A stretch of 64,000 nucleotides of DNA. Source: Aquimarina aggregata (GTDB lineage: Bacteria > Bacteroidota > Bacteroidia > Flavobacteriales > Flavobacteriaceae). The position numbers and the translations under genes were made by a program. The stretch is taken from positions 62,001-126,000 of the forward strand of contig NZ_LQRT01000005.1 of NCBI RefSeq assembly GCF_001632745.1. Reading direction: 5' to 3'. The notes beneath the pieces were generated by a model. The model had not been told where the DNA came from. It saw only the letters and a list, made by a program, of their open reading frames with translations, and ran no database searches. This document shows positions 26,617-34,729 of the stretch, one piece after another (within the stretch, counting starts at the first letter, position 1; every line of letters starts with the position of its first letter).

Positions 26617-26624
26617 TATTTTTG
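26617..26624 (+). promoter_or_regulatory. -7 element of the sterol-desaturase-family gene
   Basis: TATTTTTG matches TAnnTTTG, 12 bp before ATG 26637. A TTG at 26599-26601 gives only a 15-bp spacer, so the call is provisional. The proximity would leave a very short leader. Confidence 0.4.
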
Positions 26625-26636
26625 TGATATATACTT

Positions 26637-27524
26637 ATGACTATGGATATAGAAGAAATTTTAAGTTTATTTGAGACTTCAGAAATATTAAATTATGTAG
26701 CTTATTTTTTTATTTTTAATAGCCTACTCACTCTTTTTGAAATTTTTCTGGATATTTTTACTTCAAAAGAACGTCGATGGAAAGATACGGGTGCTAATAT
26801 TATAATCTTCTTTTTCGGACAATTACTAGAAAAAACTATACTTGGCACTATAGGTATACTATGCTTATTGCCATTCTATTATCTATCTCCTTTCGAAATA
26901 CCACTACATGGTTGGACATGGATTTTTAGTATTATAGTTGCTGATTTTACATATTATTGGATGCATCGACTTGAGCATGAACATCGGATTTTATGGGCAA
27001 ACCATAGTGTTCACCATTCTTCGCAAGATTACAACTTAACTGTAGCAATGCGATTAAGTATTGTAGAAGGTGTCATAGAATGGATTTTTCTTATACCGAT
27101 GATACTTATAGGTTTTAACCCTTTTCAGGCAATAATTTCATTAGTTTTTGTAGCACAATATCAAACTTGGATACATACAGAACGAATCATCAAACTTGGA
27201 TGGTTGGATGAAGTGTTTAACACTCCTTCTGTACATAGAGTACATCATGGATCTAATGATAAATATATTGATAAGAACTATGGAGGTATTCTTATTCTTT
27301 GGGATAAATTATTTGGCACTTTTCAAAGAGAAGAAGAAAAGGTTGTTTATGGTTTAACTAAAAATATACATACCTATAATCCCATTACAATTAATTTTAT
27401 TGAATATAAAAACATCTGGAAAGATGTAAAACAATGCAAAACATGGAAAGATAGATTCAAAATCATATTTGGCAGTTTAATCTGGAGACCCGTTTATTTT
27501 AAAAATTCAAAACAACAATCATGA
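26637..27524 (+). CDS. Sterol desaturase / fatty acid hydroxylase-superfamily membrane protein
   Basis: A 295-residue integral membrane diiron enzyme with about four hydrophobic segments and the histidine clusters of the superfamily: HRLEHEHRILW (HxxxH), HSVHHSS (HxxHH) and HRVHHGSN (HxxHH). These ligate a diiron centre used for O2-dependent hydroxylation or desaturation of lipids. The usual topology is seen: helices around residues 15-35, 60-85, 95-110 and 140-165. ATG 26643 (third codon) is an alternative start. Its stop overlaps the ATG of the next gene (ATGA, 4 bp), so the two are coupled. The substrate (fatty acid, carotenoid or sterol-like) is not determinable. Confidence 0.9.
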   Translation: MTMDIEEILSLFETSEILNYVAYFFIFNSLLTLFEIFLDIFTSKERRWKDTGANIIIFFFGQLLEKTILGTIGILCLLPFYYLSPFEIPLHGWTWIFSIIVADFTYYWMHRLEHEHRILWANHSVHHSSQDYNLTVAMRLSIVEGVIEWIFLIPMILIGFNPFQAIISLVFVAQYQTWIHTERIIKLGWLDEVFNTPSVHRVHHGSNDKYIDKNYGGILILWDKLFGTFQREEEKVVYGLTKNIHTYNPITINFIEYKNIWKDVKQCKTWKDRFKIIFGSLIWRPVYFKNSKQQS

Positions 27525-27874
27525 TCACCAACATAGCGAACACTTTAGTAACATTACTTAGACAAAAACAATTTGTAGCAGCACAAGAACAATTATTTGC
27601 TCAAGATGCCATTAGTCTTGAACCCAGTATGTATAAAGAACGATCTGTAAAAGGTTTAAAAGCAATACTTAAAAAAGAAAAAACTTTTTTATCTAACATC
27701 AAACATTGGCATCATTTTCAAGTTTCTGATCCAGTAATTAGCAAGGACTATTTTAGTATACGAATGATGACAGATGTAACTTTACTAACGAAACAAAAAG
27801 TTACTATTGATGAAATCATCATTTACCAAGTAACTAATGGAAAAATTAGCAAAGAACAATTCTTTTATCAATAA
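27521..27874 (+). CDS. NTF2-like small protein
   Basis: A 117-residue protein with an NTF2-like fold: helix IANTLVTLLRQKQFVAAQEQLF, then DAISLEPSMYKE, then a beta sheet ending KVTIDEIIIYQVTNGKISKEQFFY. The last strand motif (TNGKIxxEQFFY) is typical of the SnoaL-like family. It starts inside the last codon of the hydroxylase gene (4-bp overlap), so it is translated with it. It may assist or bind the hydroxylase product, but this is inference. The convergent dprA stop is 5 bp away. Confidence 0.8.
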   Translation: MITNIANTLVTLLRQKQFVAAQEQLFAQDAISLEPSMYKERSVKGLKAILKKEKTFLSNIKHWHHFQVSDPVISKDYFSIRMMTDVTLLTKQKVTIDEIIIYQVTNGKISKEQFFYQ

Positions 27875-27879
27875 TGTAA

Positions 27880-28989
27880 TTACACGGCTTCAAAAAGTTT
27901 TCCTGGTAAAGGTTTTACAACGCCTTTAAGTTCCATATTAAGTAGTGTGGATGCTACTTTAAATGTTGGCATATCGCAGTGCAAAGCGATAACATCCAGC
28001 AATTCTTTTCCGCTATCATTAAGGTAGCTATAGATCTTTTTTTCATCACCTTCTAACTCGATAAAAAGTTTTTTTTGTACTACTTGATGTTCTTTTGTTT
28101 CTACATCCCAGTTTAGCATATAGACAAGATCAGCGGCACTAGTAAGCATATGTGCTCGTTGCGTTTTAATCAACATATTACAACCTTTACTTAAAATGTC
28201 ATTGGCCCGACCCGGTACTGCAAAAACATCGCGATTATAAGAACTAGCAATATCAGCAGTAACTAAAGATCCACCTTTATCGGCACTTTCGATAACAACA
28301 GTCGCTTCACTAAGTCCAGCAATAATTCGATTACGTCCCAGAAAGTTTTTACGATCAAAAGTATCTGTGCTCCAAAAATCAGTAAAGAAACCACCATTTT
28401 CTTCGATTTCGGCAACATATTTTTTATGTGCTTTAGGGTATATTTGATTTAATCCATGTGCAAGACATCCTATAGTTTGCAAATTGTTTTTTACTGCAGC
28501 TCTATGTGCCGTAATATCTACCCCATAAGCAAAACCAGAAACGATAACAGGATTAATCGGAGCCAAAGCCTCTATTAGTTCTTCACAGAACTGAACCCCA
28601 TAGCGGGTCACTTTACGCGTACCCACAATGCTTATTATTTTTTTATGCTCTAAATCTATGTTTCCAGAACCAAATAAAACAATTGGACCATCTATACAAT
28701 GTTTTAGCTTTTCGGGATATGCTGCTTGATCATATGTCCAATATTTGATGTTATTATCGACAACAAATTTCAATTCATTTTCTGCAGCTTTTTGATGTTC
28801 AGGATTGTACAAATCCTTAATTTTTGTAGTTCCTATGCCATCTATTTTCAAGAGATTGCTAGGCTTTTCAGTAAGAACCCCTTCTGCAGAACCTACAGTA
28901 TGTATTAGTTTTTTAATCGAGCTATCTCCTAGGTTAGGAACCTTTTTAAGTGCAAGTAAAGCAAGCAGATTTTTGGTGATCATGTACAA
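27880..28989 (-). CDS. dprA: DNA-protecting protein DprA
   Basis: A 369-residue cytoplasmic protein that binds single-stranded DNA and loads RecA during transformation and recombination. An N-terminal HhH-like segment (KKVPNLGDSSIKKL, then DGIGTTKIKDLY) precedes the extended Rossmann-fold core: ISIVGTRKVTRYG, SGFAYGVDITAH, GCLAHGLNQIYPKAHKK, FLGRNRIIAGLSEATVVIES, and KGGSLVTADIA, all DprA signatures. A C-terminal winged-helix remnant (KKIYSYLNDSGKELLDV) follows. Length is complete. The GNAT gene lies immediately upstream (12 bp) on the same strand. Confidence 0.95.
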   Translation of the reverse strand: MYMITKNLLALLALKKVPNLGDSSIKKLIHTVGSAEGVLTEKPSNLLKIDGIGTTKIKDLYNPEHQKAAENELKFVVDNNIKYWTYDQAAYPEKLKHCIDGPIVLFGSGNIDLEHKKIISIVGTRKVTRYGVQFCEELIEALAPINPVIVSGFAYGVDITAHRAAVKNNLQTIGCLAHGLNQIYPKAHKKYVAEIEENGGFFTDFWSTDTFDRKNFLGRNRIIAGLSEATVVIESADKGGSLVTADIASSYNRDVFAVPGRANDILSKGCNMLIKTQRAHMLTSAADLVYMLNWDVETKEHQVVQKKLFIELEGDEKKIYSYLNDSGKELLDVIALHCDMPTFKVASTLLNMELKGVVKPLPGKLFEAV

Positions 28990-29001
28990 CTTAGTGTTTA
29001 A

Positions 29002-29448
29002 TTATTTTAAGATAAGGTCACAATTTAGTTCCACATCACTAATATTGGCTCCTATTTTTTTATAGAACTCTTGTGCATTTTTATTCCAATTAGATACTTG
29101 CCAACGTACTCTATTACAATTTTCTTCTTTAGCCAGTTGAATTACAGCGTCAATTAATCTTTTACCAACACCATTCTTTCGAAAAGCCTCTTTTACAAAT
29201 AAATCATCCATATAAAGGGATTTTCCAACCCATGTGTGGTACGAAAAAAAATAGGTAGCATATCCAATGATTGTATCATCATTGGTATGGGCAACAAAAC
29301 CATTAAAATAGTGTTTTTCTGCATTCATTTGGGCTACAGAATTTATCATTTTGTCTTCACATTCTTCAAAAATGGCAAACTCCTTAAATAATTTTATCAA
29401 TTCAGAAAAATCCTTTTCGCCTGCATTTCTAATTGAAATAGTACTCAT
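29002..29448 (-). CDS. GNAT-family N-acetyltransferase
   Basis: A 148-residue single-domain acetyltransferase. The acetyl-CoA loop is FRKNGVGKRLIDAVI, preceded by LYMDDLFVKEAF, with the downstream NRVRWQVSNWNKNAQEFYKKIGA segment completing the fold. Members act on amines of small molecules (diamine/spermidine N-acetyltransferase type in part). The acceptor cannot be read from sequence. It is cytoplasmic. The gene is 12 bp upstream of dprA and likely forms a small operon with it. Confidence 0.88.
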   Translation of the reverse strand: MSTISIRNAGEKDFSELIKLFKEFAIFEECEDKMINSVAQMNAEKHYFNGFVAHTNDDTIIGYATYFFSYHTWVGKSLYMDDLFVKEAFRKNGVGKRLIDAVIQLAKEENCNRVRWQVSNWNKNAQEFYKKIGANISDVELNCDLILK

Positions 29449-29600
29449 ACATTTTGTTATTTTATTCTTTAAAAACTAGAGAATGACCTTACTAGCGTTA
29501 CTTCTATATTTTATCAAAAAGAATAGCTTGTAAATTTGAAATAAATAATACGTATACAAGAAACAAAAAAAAACAAGACTGTTAATAAAATCACAGACTA

Positions 29601-29634
29601 TTGTTCTGATCGGTTTCATTTTTTCATACCTTTG
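29601..29634 (+). promoter_or_regulatory. Promoter of the HU/SPOR protein gene
   Basis: TACCTTTG (29627-29634) matches TAnnTTTG. TTG at 29601-29603 lies 23 bp upstream, at the long end of the usual spacing. The predicted leader before ATG 29680 is about 40 nt. It also argues against a spurious 62-codon ORF on the other strand. Confidence 0.6.
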
Positions 29635-29679
29635 AAATAAGGAAACAACACTAACAAACATCATATTTTAAGGGGTACA

Positions 29680-30675
29680 ATGAATAACACAGCTACATAT
29701 ATAAGCGAATTATTATATCGATACGAATGCGTAATCTTACCCGGTTTTGGCGCATTTTTAACAAGACGTCAATCCGCTACCATTGAAGAAGCTACACATT
29801 CTTTTTACCCTCCAAAAAAACTAATTTCTTTTAATAGTCAGTTAAAAAATAATGATGGATTACTAGCTAATTATATTGCTGCTGCAGAAAACATATCTTA
29901 TACAGATGCCGTTGCAAAAATTCAGCGCTATGTATTATCTCTAAAAGAGCAAATAGGGCAAGGTAAACGAATCACTTTAGACAAAATAGGTTCATTTTAT
30001 TCTTCTGTAGAAGACACATTACAATTTGAACCATTAGATGACGTAAATTACTTGTCAGAAGCCTTTGGTTTAAGTTCTTTTGTTTCTCCTGCCATAAAAC
30101 GTGAAGTTGAGATTACACGTGAAGTATATAAAGAAGAAGTTGAGGCTATTGAAGAAGCCGTACCACTTACTTTTACTCCTGAAAAACGAAGAGAACAACC
30201 ATATTTGCAATATGCAGCAATTGCAGTTGTAGTTTTAGGTTTGGGTGGTTTTTTTGGTTTGAATCAAGTAAGTAATCAAAACATTACATACAACGATACT
30301 CAAAACAACGAAGCTGATATAGAAGTTAAACATAGAATACAAGAAGCTACTTTTGAAATTTCAAATCCTTTGCCAGCAATAAACCTTGTTGTATCTAAAG
30401 AAGAAAGTTTAAAGAACAGCACAACTTCAGAAAGCATATCTGAGAAATACCATATTATAGCTGGAGCTTTTAGAATTGCTTCTAATGCAGATAACAAAGT
30501 ACAAAAACTTATCTCTAAAGGATATGATAATGCTCGTCTTATCGGCAAAAACAAATATGGGCTTCATCAGGTTGTATACCAAAGTTATTCGAATCGAATA
30601 GAGGCTTTACAAGCCTTAAGAAAAATCAAAAAAGAACAAAGTCCTAAAGCTTGGATGTTAGTTCAAGAATTATAG
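29680..30675 (+). CDS. HU domain-containing SPOR protein (CCDC81-like)
   Basis: A 331-residue protein with an N-terminal double HU/CCDC81-like domain (residues 1-140: RYECVILPGFGAFLTR, then GKRITLDKIGSFY), one membrane helix around residues 176-200 (LQYAAIAVVVLGLGGFFGL), and a C-terminal SPOR domain (KYHIIAGAFRIASNADNK to KEQSPKAWMLVQEL) that would bind denuded peptidoglycan in the periplasm. This layout is standard for Flavobacteriia, where it is thought to link the nucleoid or cytoplasmic face to septal wall. It has its own promoter and no close neighbour on its strand. Confidence 0.92.
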   Translation: MNNTATYISELLYRYECVILPGFGAFLTRRQSATIEEATHSFYPPKKLISFNSQLKNNDGLLANYIAAAENISYTDAVAKIQRYVLSLKEQIGQGKRITLDKIGSFYSSVEDTLQFEPLDDVNYLSEAFGLSSFVSPAIKREVEITREVYKEEVEAIEEAVPLTFTPEKRREQPYLQYAAIAVVVLGLGGFFGLNQVSNQNITYNDTQNNEADIEVKHRIQEATFEISNPLPAINLVVSKEESLKNSTTSESISEKYHIIAGAFRIASNADNKVQKLISKGYDNARLIGKNKYGLHQVVYQSYSNRIEALQALRKIKKEQSPKAWMLVQEL

Positions 30676-30860
30676 TCAGTATTCTATAAAATTTTTCTTT
30701 CATAAAAAGACCCAAAACACTTCATTTTTAGCACTATTTTGATGTATTTTGTTTTGTCTTTTCAGTTTATCTATAAAATCTTACAGAAATCTTTAATGCT
30801 ACGATTATAGGCTTAATTCACTTTTATTCAATCGTATAGTAAAAGTTCTCTCAGCGTCAC

Positions 30861-30868
30861 TATCTTTG
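30861..30868 (+). promoter_or_regulatory. -7 element of the thioesterase gene
   Basis: TATCTTTG matches TAnnTTTG, 17 bp before ATG 30886. No clear -33 TTG is visible at the normal spacing. Confidence 0.45.
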
Positions 30869-30885
30869 TCAAAAAAAGTATTTCT

Positions 30886-31395
30886 ATGGAAGTTAGACAC
30901 CCTTCAGAATCTCTTGCTATACTCACTGATTTTGTACTAACCGGCGAGACCAATTCGTTAAACAATTTATTCGGAGGAGAGCTATTGGCTCGTATGGATC
31001 GCGCTGCAGGAATTGCTGCAGGAAGACACTCTCGTCGTATTGTAGTAACTGCATCTGTAAATCACGTAGCATTTAACAAGTCTATTCCTTTAGGAAGTGT
31101 TGTCACAGTAGAAGCAAAAGTATCAAGGGCATTTAACACCTCTATGGAGGTTTATATAGATGTTTGGGTAGAAGATCGCCAAAGTGGTGAAAAAACAAAA
31201 GCTAATGAGGCCATATACACTTTTGTGGCGGTAAATGAAACTGGAAATCCAGTAGCAGTACCCCTTATAGAACCACAAACCGCATTAGAAAAAGAACGTT
31301 ATGACGCTGCTTTACGAAGAAAACAATTAAGTCTTGTTTTAGCTGGAAAGATGAAACCAAACGATGCAACAGAGTTAAAAGCGTTGTTCGTTTAA
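30886..31395 (+). CDS. Acyl-CoA thioesterase, hotdog fold
   Basis: A 169-residue hot-dog enzyme hydrolysing acyl-CoA esters. The conserved segment is LFGGELLARMDRAAGIAAGRHS with the catalytic Asp, followed by strands VVTASVNHVAFNKSIPLGSVV and VYIDVWVEDRQSG, ending IYTFVAVNETGNPVAVP. These are hallmarks of the YciA-like family (single-domain, cytoplasmic). Length is typical. Its promoter element and a downstream hairpin define a monocistronic unit. Confidence 0.92.
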   Translation: MEVRHPSESLAILTDFVLTGETNSLNNLFGGELLARMDRAAGIAAGRHSRRIVVTASVNHVAFNKSIPLGSVVTVEAKVSRAFNTSMEVYIDVWVEDRQSGEKTKANEAIYTFVAVNETGNPVAVPLIEPQTALEKERYDAALRRKQLSLVLAGKMKPNDATELKALFV

Positions 31396-31429
31396 TTATT
31401 CTAATTTCATATTTATAATAACTAAAAGA

Positions 31430-31471
31430 AGAAATAGGATATCTAAAAAAGACATCCTATTTCTAATTTCT
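31430..31471 (+). terminator. Terminator after the thioesterase gene
   Basis: The stem GAAATAGGAT / ATCCTATTTC (31431-31440 with 31454-31463) is followed by TAATTTCTTTTTTT. It lies between convergent genes. Confidence 0.7.
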
Positions 31472-31475
31472 TTTT

Positions 31476-31979
31476 TTATTTATCAATGTTTGCTAAAATT
31501 CCTTTTCCAAATATTATTCTGGTCTTTTGAAAGGTATCACTTTCATCACCAATAATCACCTGTATATCATAATTTTCTTTATGCCAACCAAATACGACAG
31601 GCGATTCATCAAAAGTACATTCTTCTAATTCATAGGTAGTTCTGCCTTTAGATTCGAATAAATCATTTTTTGCTATTGTAGTATCTACCGATGTAATTTT
31701 GCCTTTTTTAAACATACAATTAGGTTCACCATATTCTGCTACCATTTCCTCATAAAATGGCTTGTCTATAATTTCATCAACATATATTGCAAAATTCTGT
31801 ATGATATCATTATTGTCCGCAGTAATAAAAACCATCGTATAAGGTTTCCCAAAATAATAGTCCAATACATCTACCATATATATAATTCCATTATCAGACT
31901 TTGTTGTTGACAACGTATAAGCTTCAGGAACATCACTAATATGCTTTTCAAGTACATCTAAAGGAACGTTATTTATCAT
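31476..31979 (-). CDS. Paralog family member 1, cytoplasmic form, unknown function
   Basis: A 167-residue protein without a signal peptide (begins MINNVPLDVLEKHISDVPEAY). It shares with 33024-33530 a near-identical C-terminal motif: CTFDESPVVFGWHKENYDIQV, then a variable loop, then FGKGIL. With the two signal-peptide-bearing paralogs (31994-32536 and 34730-35266) it shares the pattern H-I-[SN]-E/D near the start and a central YGEP/YGVP. The family is not recognised and no catalytic motif is visible. The gene ends a minus-strand run of five genes that starts with the large lipoprotein at 35270-36556, so a shared function is likely. Confidence 0.72.
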   Translation of the reverse strand: MINNVPLDVLEKHISDVPEAYTLSTTKSDNGIIYMVDVLDYYFGKPYTMVFITADNNDIIQNFAIYVDEIIDKPFYEEMVAEYGEPNCMFKKGKITSVDTTIAKNDLFESKGRTTYELEECTFDESPVVFGWHKENYDIQVIIGDESDTFQKTRIIFGKGILANIDK

Positions 31980-31993
31980 TATTAATATAAGGA

Positions 31994-32536
31994 TTAGATT
32001 ATAAGCAAAATTTTATTTAATTTTTTTTTAAATGTTATACTAGTTCTAGATTTTACAGAAATATTAAGTTTAATTATATATTTTTCATTGTGCCATATTA
32101 TGAACAGAGGTTCTTCTATAAAGGCACATTCTTTCATTGATGCTTTAAAGGTTGTTGCTGATATACCATTTTTATCTGGTAGATGTTGTTTAATTTCTTT
32201 AATCACATCATTTTTATACATTTTAGGTTCGCCATATTCTGATATCATAGCGCTAAGAAATCCTTTTTCTTCTATTGTCCCTCTACAACCAATATAAATA
32301 GATTCTATGGTGTCATTTAATGATGTACGTATAGAGACATGGTCAAATTGTTTACCAAGGAAATCAATATTCTCCTTTACTCTAAAACTTTTCTTATTTG
32401 TAATTGAATCTATTTCTTCTACAAGGGCAATATCGAGTTCACTAATATGTTTCCCCAATAAATTACCGTCGATAGGGTTGTTTGTATTTAACAATGTGAT
32501 AATGTTTATAATTAAAAATACCATAATTTTAGTCAC
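31994..32536 (-). CDS. Paralog family member 2, exported form
   Basis: A 180-residue protein with a hydrophobic N-terminus (MTKIMVFLIINIITLLNTN) that reads as a signal peptide, unlike the 31476 and 33024 paralogs. The body keeps the family pattern: LLGKHISELDIAL, then SAMISEYGEPKMY, then CAFIEEPLFIIWHNEKYIIKL. The C-terminus diverges and becomes Lys/Ile-rich (KKKLNKILLII). It is the most diverged of the four copies. The gap to the next gene downstream is 14 bp. No function can be assigned. Confidence 0.7.
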   Translation of the reverse strand: MTKIMVFLIINIITLLNTNNPIDGNLLGKHISELDIALVEEIDSITNKKSFRVKENIDFLGKQFDHVSIRTSLNDTIESIYIGCRGTIEEKGFLSAMISEYGEPKMYKNDVIKEIKQHLPDKNGISATTFKASMKECAFIEEPLFIIWHNEKYIIKLNISVKSRTSITFKKKLNKILLII

Positions 32537-32626
32537 AATTATTTAGTGAAAGTAAGTCGATTTTATAGGGGGCAGGATTAATCATATTAATTAGAGTTAA
32601 TTGTTGATACTGTACCTCCTATAGTT

Positions 32627-32717
32627 TTCATTTACCAAAAATAAGCACTCTGGATTAGTTTATTACTTTGCATAATTTTTTGAAATTTTAAAGAACATTT
32701 CTACTATTTTTACATTT
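32627..32717 (+). repeat. Duplicated 91-bp upstream segment, copy 1
   Basis: This 91-bp sequence ending just before the ATG at 32718 aligns without gaps with 34371-34461, with only four substitutions by eye. Both copies end at the ATG of the same small gene, one intact (34462) and one decayed (32718), which marks a segmental duplication. Confidence 0.85.
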
Positions 32718-32946
32718 ATGAAAACAGAAGAATAGTTAGTACTAGCACTATCAAGAGTAGAAAAAAAATTGATAGAATAAAAAATCTTAAAAACCCTCCT
32801 AATGAGTTAAAAAAAGAAAATAGTCACTATGCTTATTATTAGAACAAAAATATATGTATCTATGGATATTAGGACATAAAGGGTATGATTTTATTGATGC
32901 TTATGATGGAATTGATGAGTATTTGGATGATTTAGAAGAAGAATAA
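32718..32946 (+). pseudogene. Decayed duplicate of the 34462-34692 gene
   Basis: Starts ATGAAAACAGAAGAA then an immediate stop (TAG), whereas the intact copy has MKTEQEI. Recognisable pieces remain: a stretch parallel to RIKKLDDPPF is present as AAAAATCTTAAAAACCCTCC, and the 3' end (GGGTATGATTTTATTGATGC) parallels GYNLIDAYD, with LDDLEEE at the end. Several stops and indels break the frame. It is too short and too broken to encode the protein and follows the 91-bp duplicated upstream segment. Confidence 0.8.
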
Positions 32947-32982
32947 GATATAAAAGTTCCTTGATCAAGAACTTTTATATCT
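32946..32982. terminator. Perfect 14-bp hairpin
   Basis: AGATATAAAAGTTC pairs perfectly with GAACTTTTATATCT around a 9-nt loop. It overlaps the final base of the decayed gene and sits between it and the convergent 33024 gene, so it probably ends transcription on either strand. No long T-run follows. Confidence 0.6.
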
Positions 32983-33023
32983 CGTATTAACTTTTGATTA
33001 AAAAAAATTAATCAATAAGTCAT

Positions 33024-33530
33024 TTAAAATTTCTTATACTCGTCTAAAATGCCTTTGCCAAATACAATTAAAGTTCTTGGTCTTTGATTTTTTTGATCTG
33101 TGATAAGAACTTGTATATCATAATTTTCTTTATGCCACCCAAACACAAATGGCGATTCATCGAAGGTACATTTTTCTATATTATAAGTTAGTGTATTTTC
33201 AATTTTAAACCAATCATTTTGTGTGACTGTTGGATCTATACTTATAAGTTCGCCAAATTTTAGCATAATATTGGGTTCACCGTATGCTGATACCATTGAC
33301 TGATATAATGATTGATCTATTGTTTCGTTTACAGCAAATGAAATCTGTTTTATAATAAGGTTATCATCTACAGATAGAAACACCATTTCATAAGGTTTAT
33401 TAAAATAATGGTCTGTTATATCAAGGGTATATACATCTTCTTTTCTGTCGATAGTTGTAGTATCTGTATAGGCTTTAGGAACTTCGTTTATGTGTTTTCC
33501 TAATAAATCTATTAAATCATTATTTGGCAT
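33024..33530 (-). CDS. Paralog family member 3, cytoplasmic form
   Basis: A 168-residue protein starting MPNNDLIDLLGKHINEVPKAY, without a signal peptide. It is the closest relative of 31476-31979: both share the end CTFDESP.VFGWHKENYDIQV and FGKGIL, and the internal YGEPN. The start is tight on the conserved region (LLGKHINEV), so the exported form seems to be the ancestral one with its signal peptide lost. There is no recognised motif. It sits 69 bp downstream of the secreted 33600-34292 gene. Confidence 0.72.
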   Translation of the reverse strand: MPNNDLIDLLGKHINEVPKAYTDTTTIDRKEDVYTLDITDHYFNKPYEMVFLSVDDNLIIKQISFAVNETIDQSLYQSMVSAYGEPNIMLKFGELISIDPTVTQNDWFKIENTLTYNIEKCTFDESPFVFGWHKENYDIQVLITDQKNQRPRTLIVFGKGILDEYKKF

Positions 33531-33599
33531 AAATCAGTGTAATGGATTGTATATTTTTATGTTGAAACTAAATTTCGAATTATAATTGAGTAATTATTT

Positions 33600-34292
33600 T
33601 TAATTTTTTATAAAAACTTTTTGTGTGGGAACAATTTCTTTAATTTCATTGAGTTTAACGAATCCTTCTTTGCCATGCACTCCATAAACAATTAAGTGAT
33701 CATGATTAATCTCTTTTATCGGAACCATCCATTGTTTATGTTTTTGATTGGTATAGTAAACAATAAAATATGTTGAGTCTATAATCTCTAATCGATATCG
33801 GTTGCAATTTTCTTGTCCTAAAAACTTCATTGTTTGTTCAGAACACATGACTCCGCTTAATTTAATTATAGGTTGTTTATTAGCAAAGGTGACAGGGTAA
33901 AAATGTTTATATTGTTTTTTTAAGATTTCATCTATAGGATGGTTTATAATTGTTGGGAGTAATCTTACGTAAACAAACTTGGCTTTTTCTGCGTTATGAA
34001 CTGTTGGCAGATAGGTTATTAATTTGTTCTTATTTGGGAGGCCATATTTATATTCATGATAGGATTTGCTAAACCCTTCTTTAAAATAGTTGTTGATGGT
34101 ATCTATTTTAAGTTTATTTCTATACAAAAGGGTATCAAAACTGTAGGTAATAATATCTTTTTTAGTTATTTCTATAACTGTTAGTTCTGGATATGAATAC
34201 GTTTCATTAGAAATAATTAAAGACCATTTACCTTCTAAATTTTGTGCTATAGTAAATTGAATAGATATGAATAAAGTTAGTAAATGTTTCAT
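33600..34292 (-). CDS. Secreted protein of unknown function
   Basis: A 230-residue protein with a signal peptide (MKHLLTLFISIQFTIAQ) followed directly by NLEGKWSLIISNETYSYPELTV, which resembles the start of a lipocalin-like barrel. The rest contains two cysteines (VMCSEQ and ENCNRY) likely to be disulfide-linked outside the cytoplasm and a C-terminal basic region. It is unrelated to the four paralogs around it, and lies between them on the same strand. Not recognised. Confidence 0.72.
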   Translation of the reverse strand: MKHLLTLFISIQFTIAQNLEGKWSLIISNETYSYPELTVIEITKKDIITYSFDTLLYRNKLKIDTINNYFKEGFSKSYHEYKYGLPNKNKLITYLPTVHNAEKAKFVYVRLLPTIINHPIDEILKKQYKHFYPVTFANKQPIIKLSGVMCSEQTMKFLGQENCNRYRLEIIDSTYFIVYYTNQKHKQWMVPIKEINHDHLIVYGVHGKEGFVKLNEIKEIVPTQKVFIKN

Positions 34293-34370
34293 TAAACAAG
34301 TTTTTCAGCTGTAAAGTCCTCTGCGATTATATATGGTTGTCCAAAATCTAAAGAATATGGAACTATAGAT

Positions 34371-34461
34371 TTCATTTACCAAAAATAAACACTTTGGATT
34401 AGTTTATTAATTTGCATAATTTTTTGAAATTTTAAAGAACGTTTCTACTATTTTTACATTT
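34371..34461 (+). repeat. Duplicated 91-bp upstream segment, copy 2
   Basis: Gap-free match to 32627-32717 with four visible differences. This copy leads into the intact small gene at 34462, so it probably keeps the promoter and leader. Confidence 0.85.
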
Positions 34462-34692
34462 ATGAAAACTGAACAAGAAATAATTACATTATTATCAAGA
34501 ATTGAAACGATAACAGATCGTATTAAAAAGCTAGATGATCCTCCGTTTAATTTTAAACTAGAAAGTTGTGAATTTCGTATATTACTAGCTCAAAAAGACA
34601 TGTTCCATGCTATACTTGAACATAAAGGCTATAATTTAATTGATGCTTATGATCACCTAGATAGCTTTCTAAATGAGTTAGAAAACAAATAA
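34462..34692 (+). CDS. Small cytoplasmic protein, intact copy of a duplicated gene
   Basis: A 76-residue helical protein: MKTEQEIITLLSRIETI, then KKLDDPPFNFKLESCEF, then AILEHKGYNLIDAYDHLDSFLNEL. It has one Cys and no signal peptide. The gene is embedded on the plus strand inside a minus-strand run and is bracketed by a duplicated leader and a terminator. A decayed copy at 32718-32946 has the same leader. The family is not recognised; size and charge would suit a small regulator, antitoxin or adaptor, but nothing in the sequence shows this. Confidence 0.72.
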   Translation: MKTEQEIITLLSRIETITDRIKKLDDPPFNFKLESCEFRILLAQKDMFHAILEHKGYNLIDAYDHLDSFLNELENK

Positions 34693-34693
34693 A

Positions 34694-34725
34694 AAAAGCC
34701 TCTTTATGTGAGGCTTTTCTATTTT
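34694..34725 (+). terminator. Terminator of 34462-34692
   Basis: Stem AAAAGCCTC (34694-34702) with GAGGCTTTT (34710-34718), followed by CTATTTTT. It also faces the convergent 34730 gene. Confidence 0.8.
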
Positions 34726-34729
34726 TACG

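Noticed and set aside
29476..29664. 62-codon minus-strand open frame
   Set aside because: It covers the promoter region of the HU/SPOR gene and its sequence is a run of hydrophobic residues from A/T-rich DNA.
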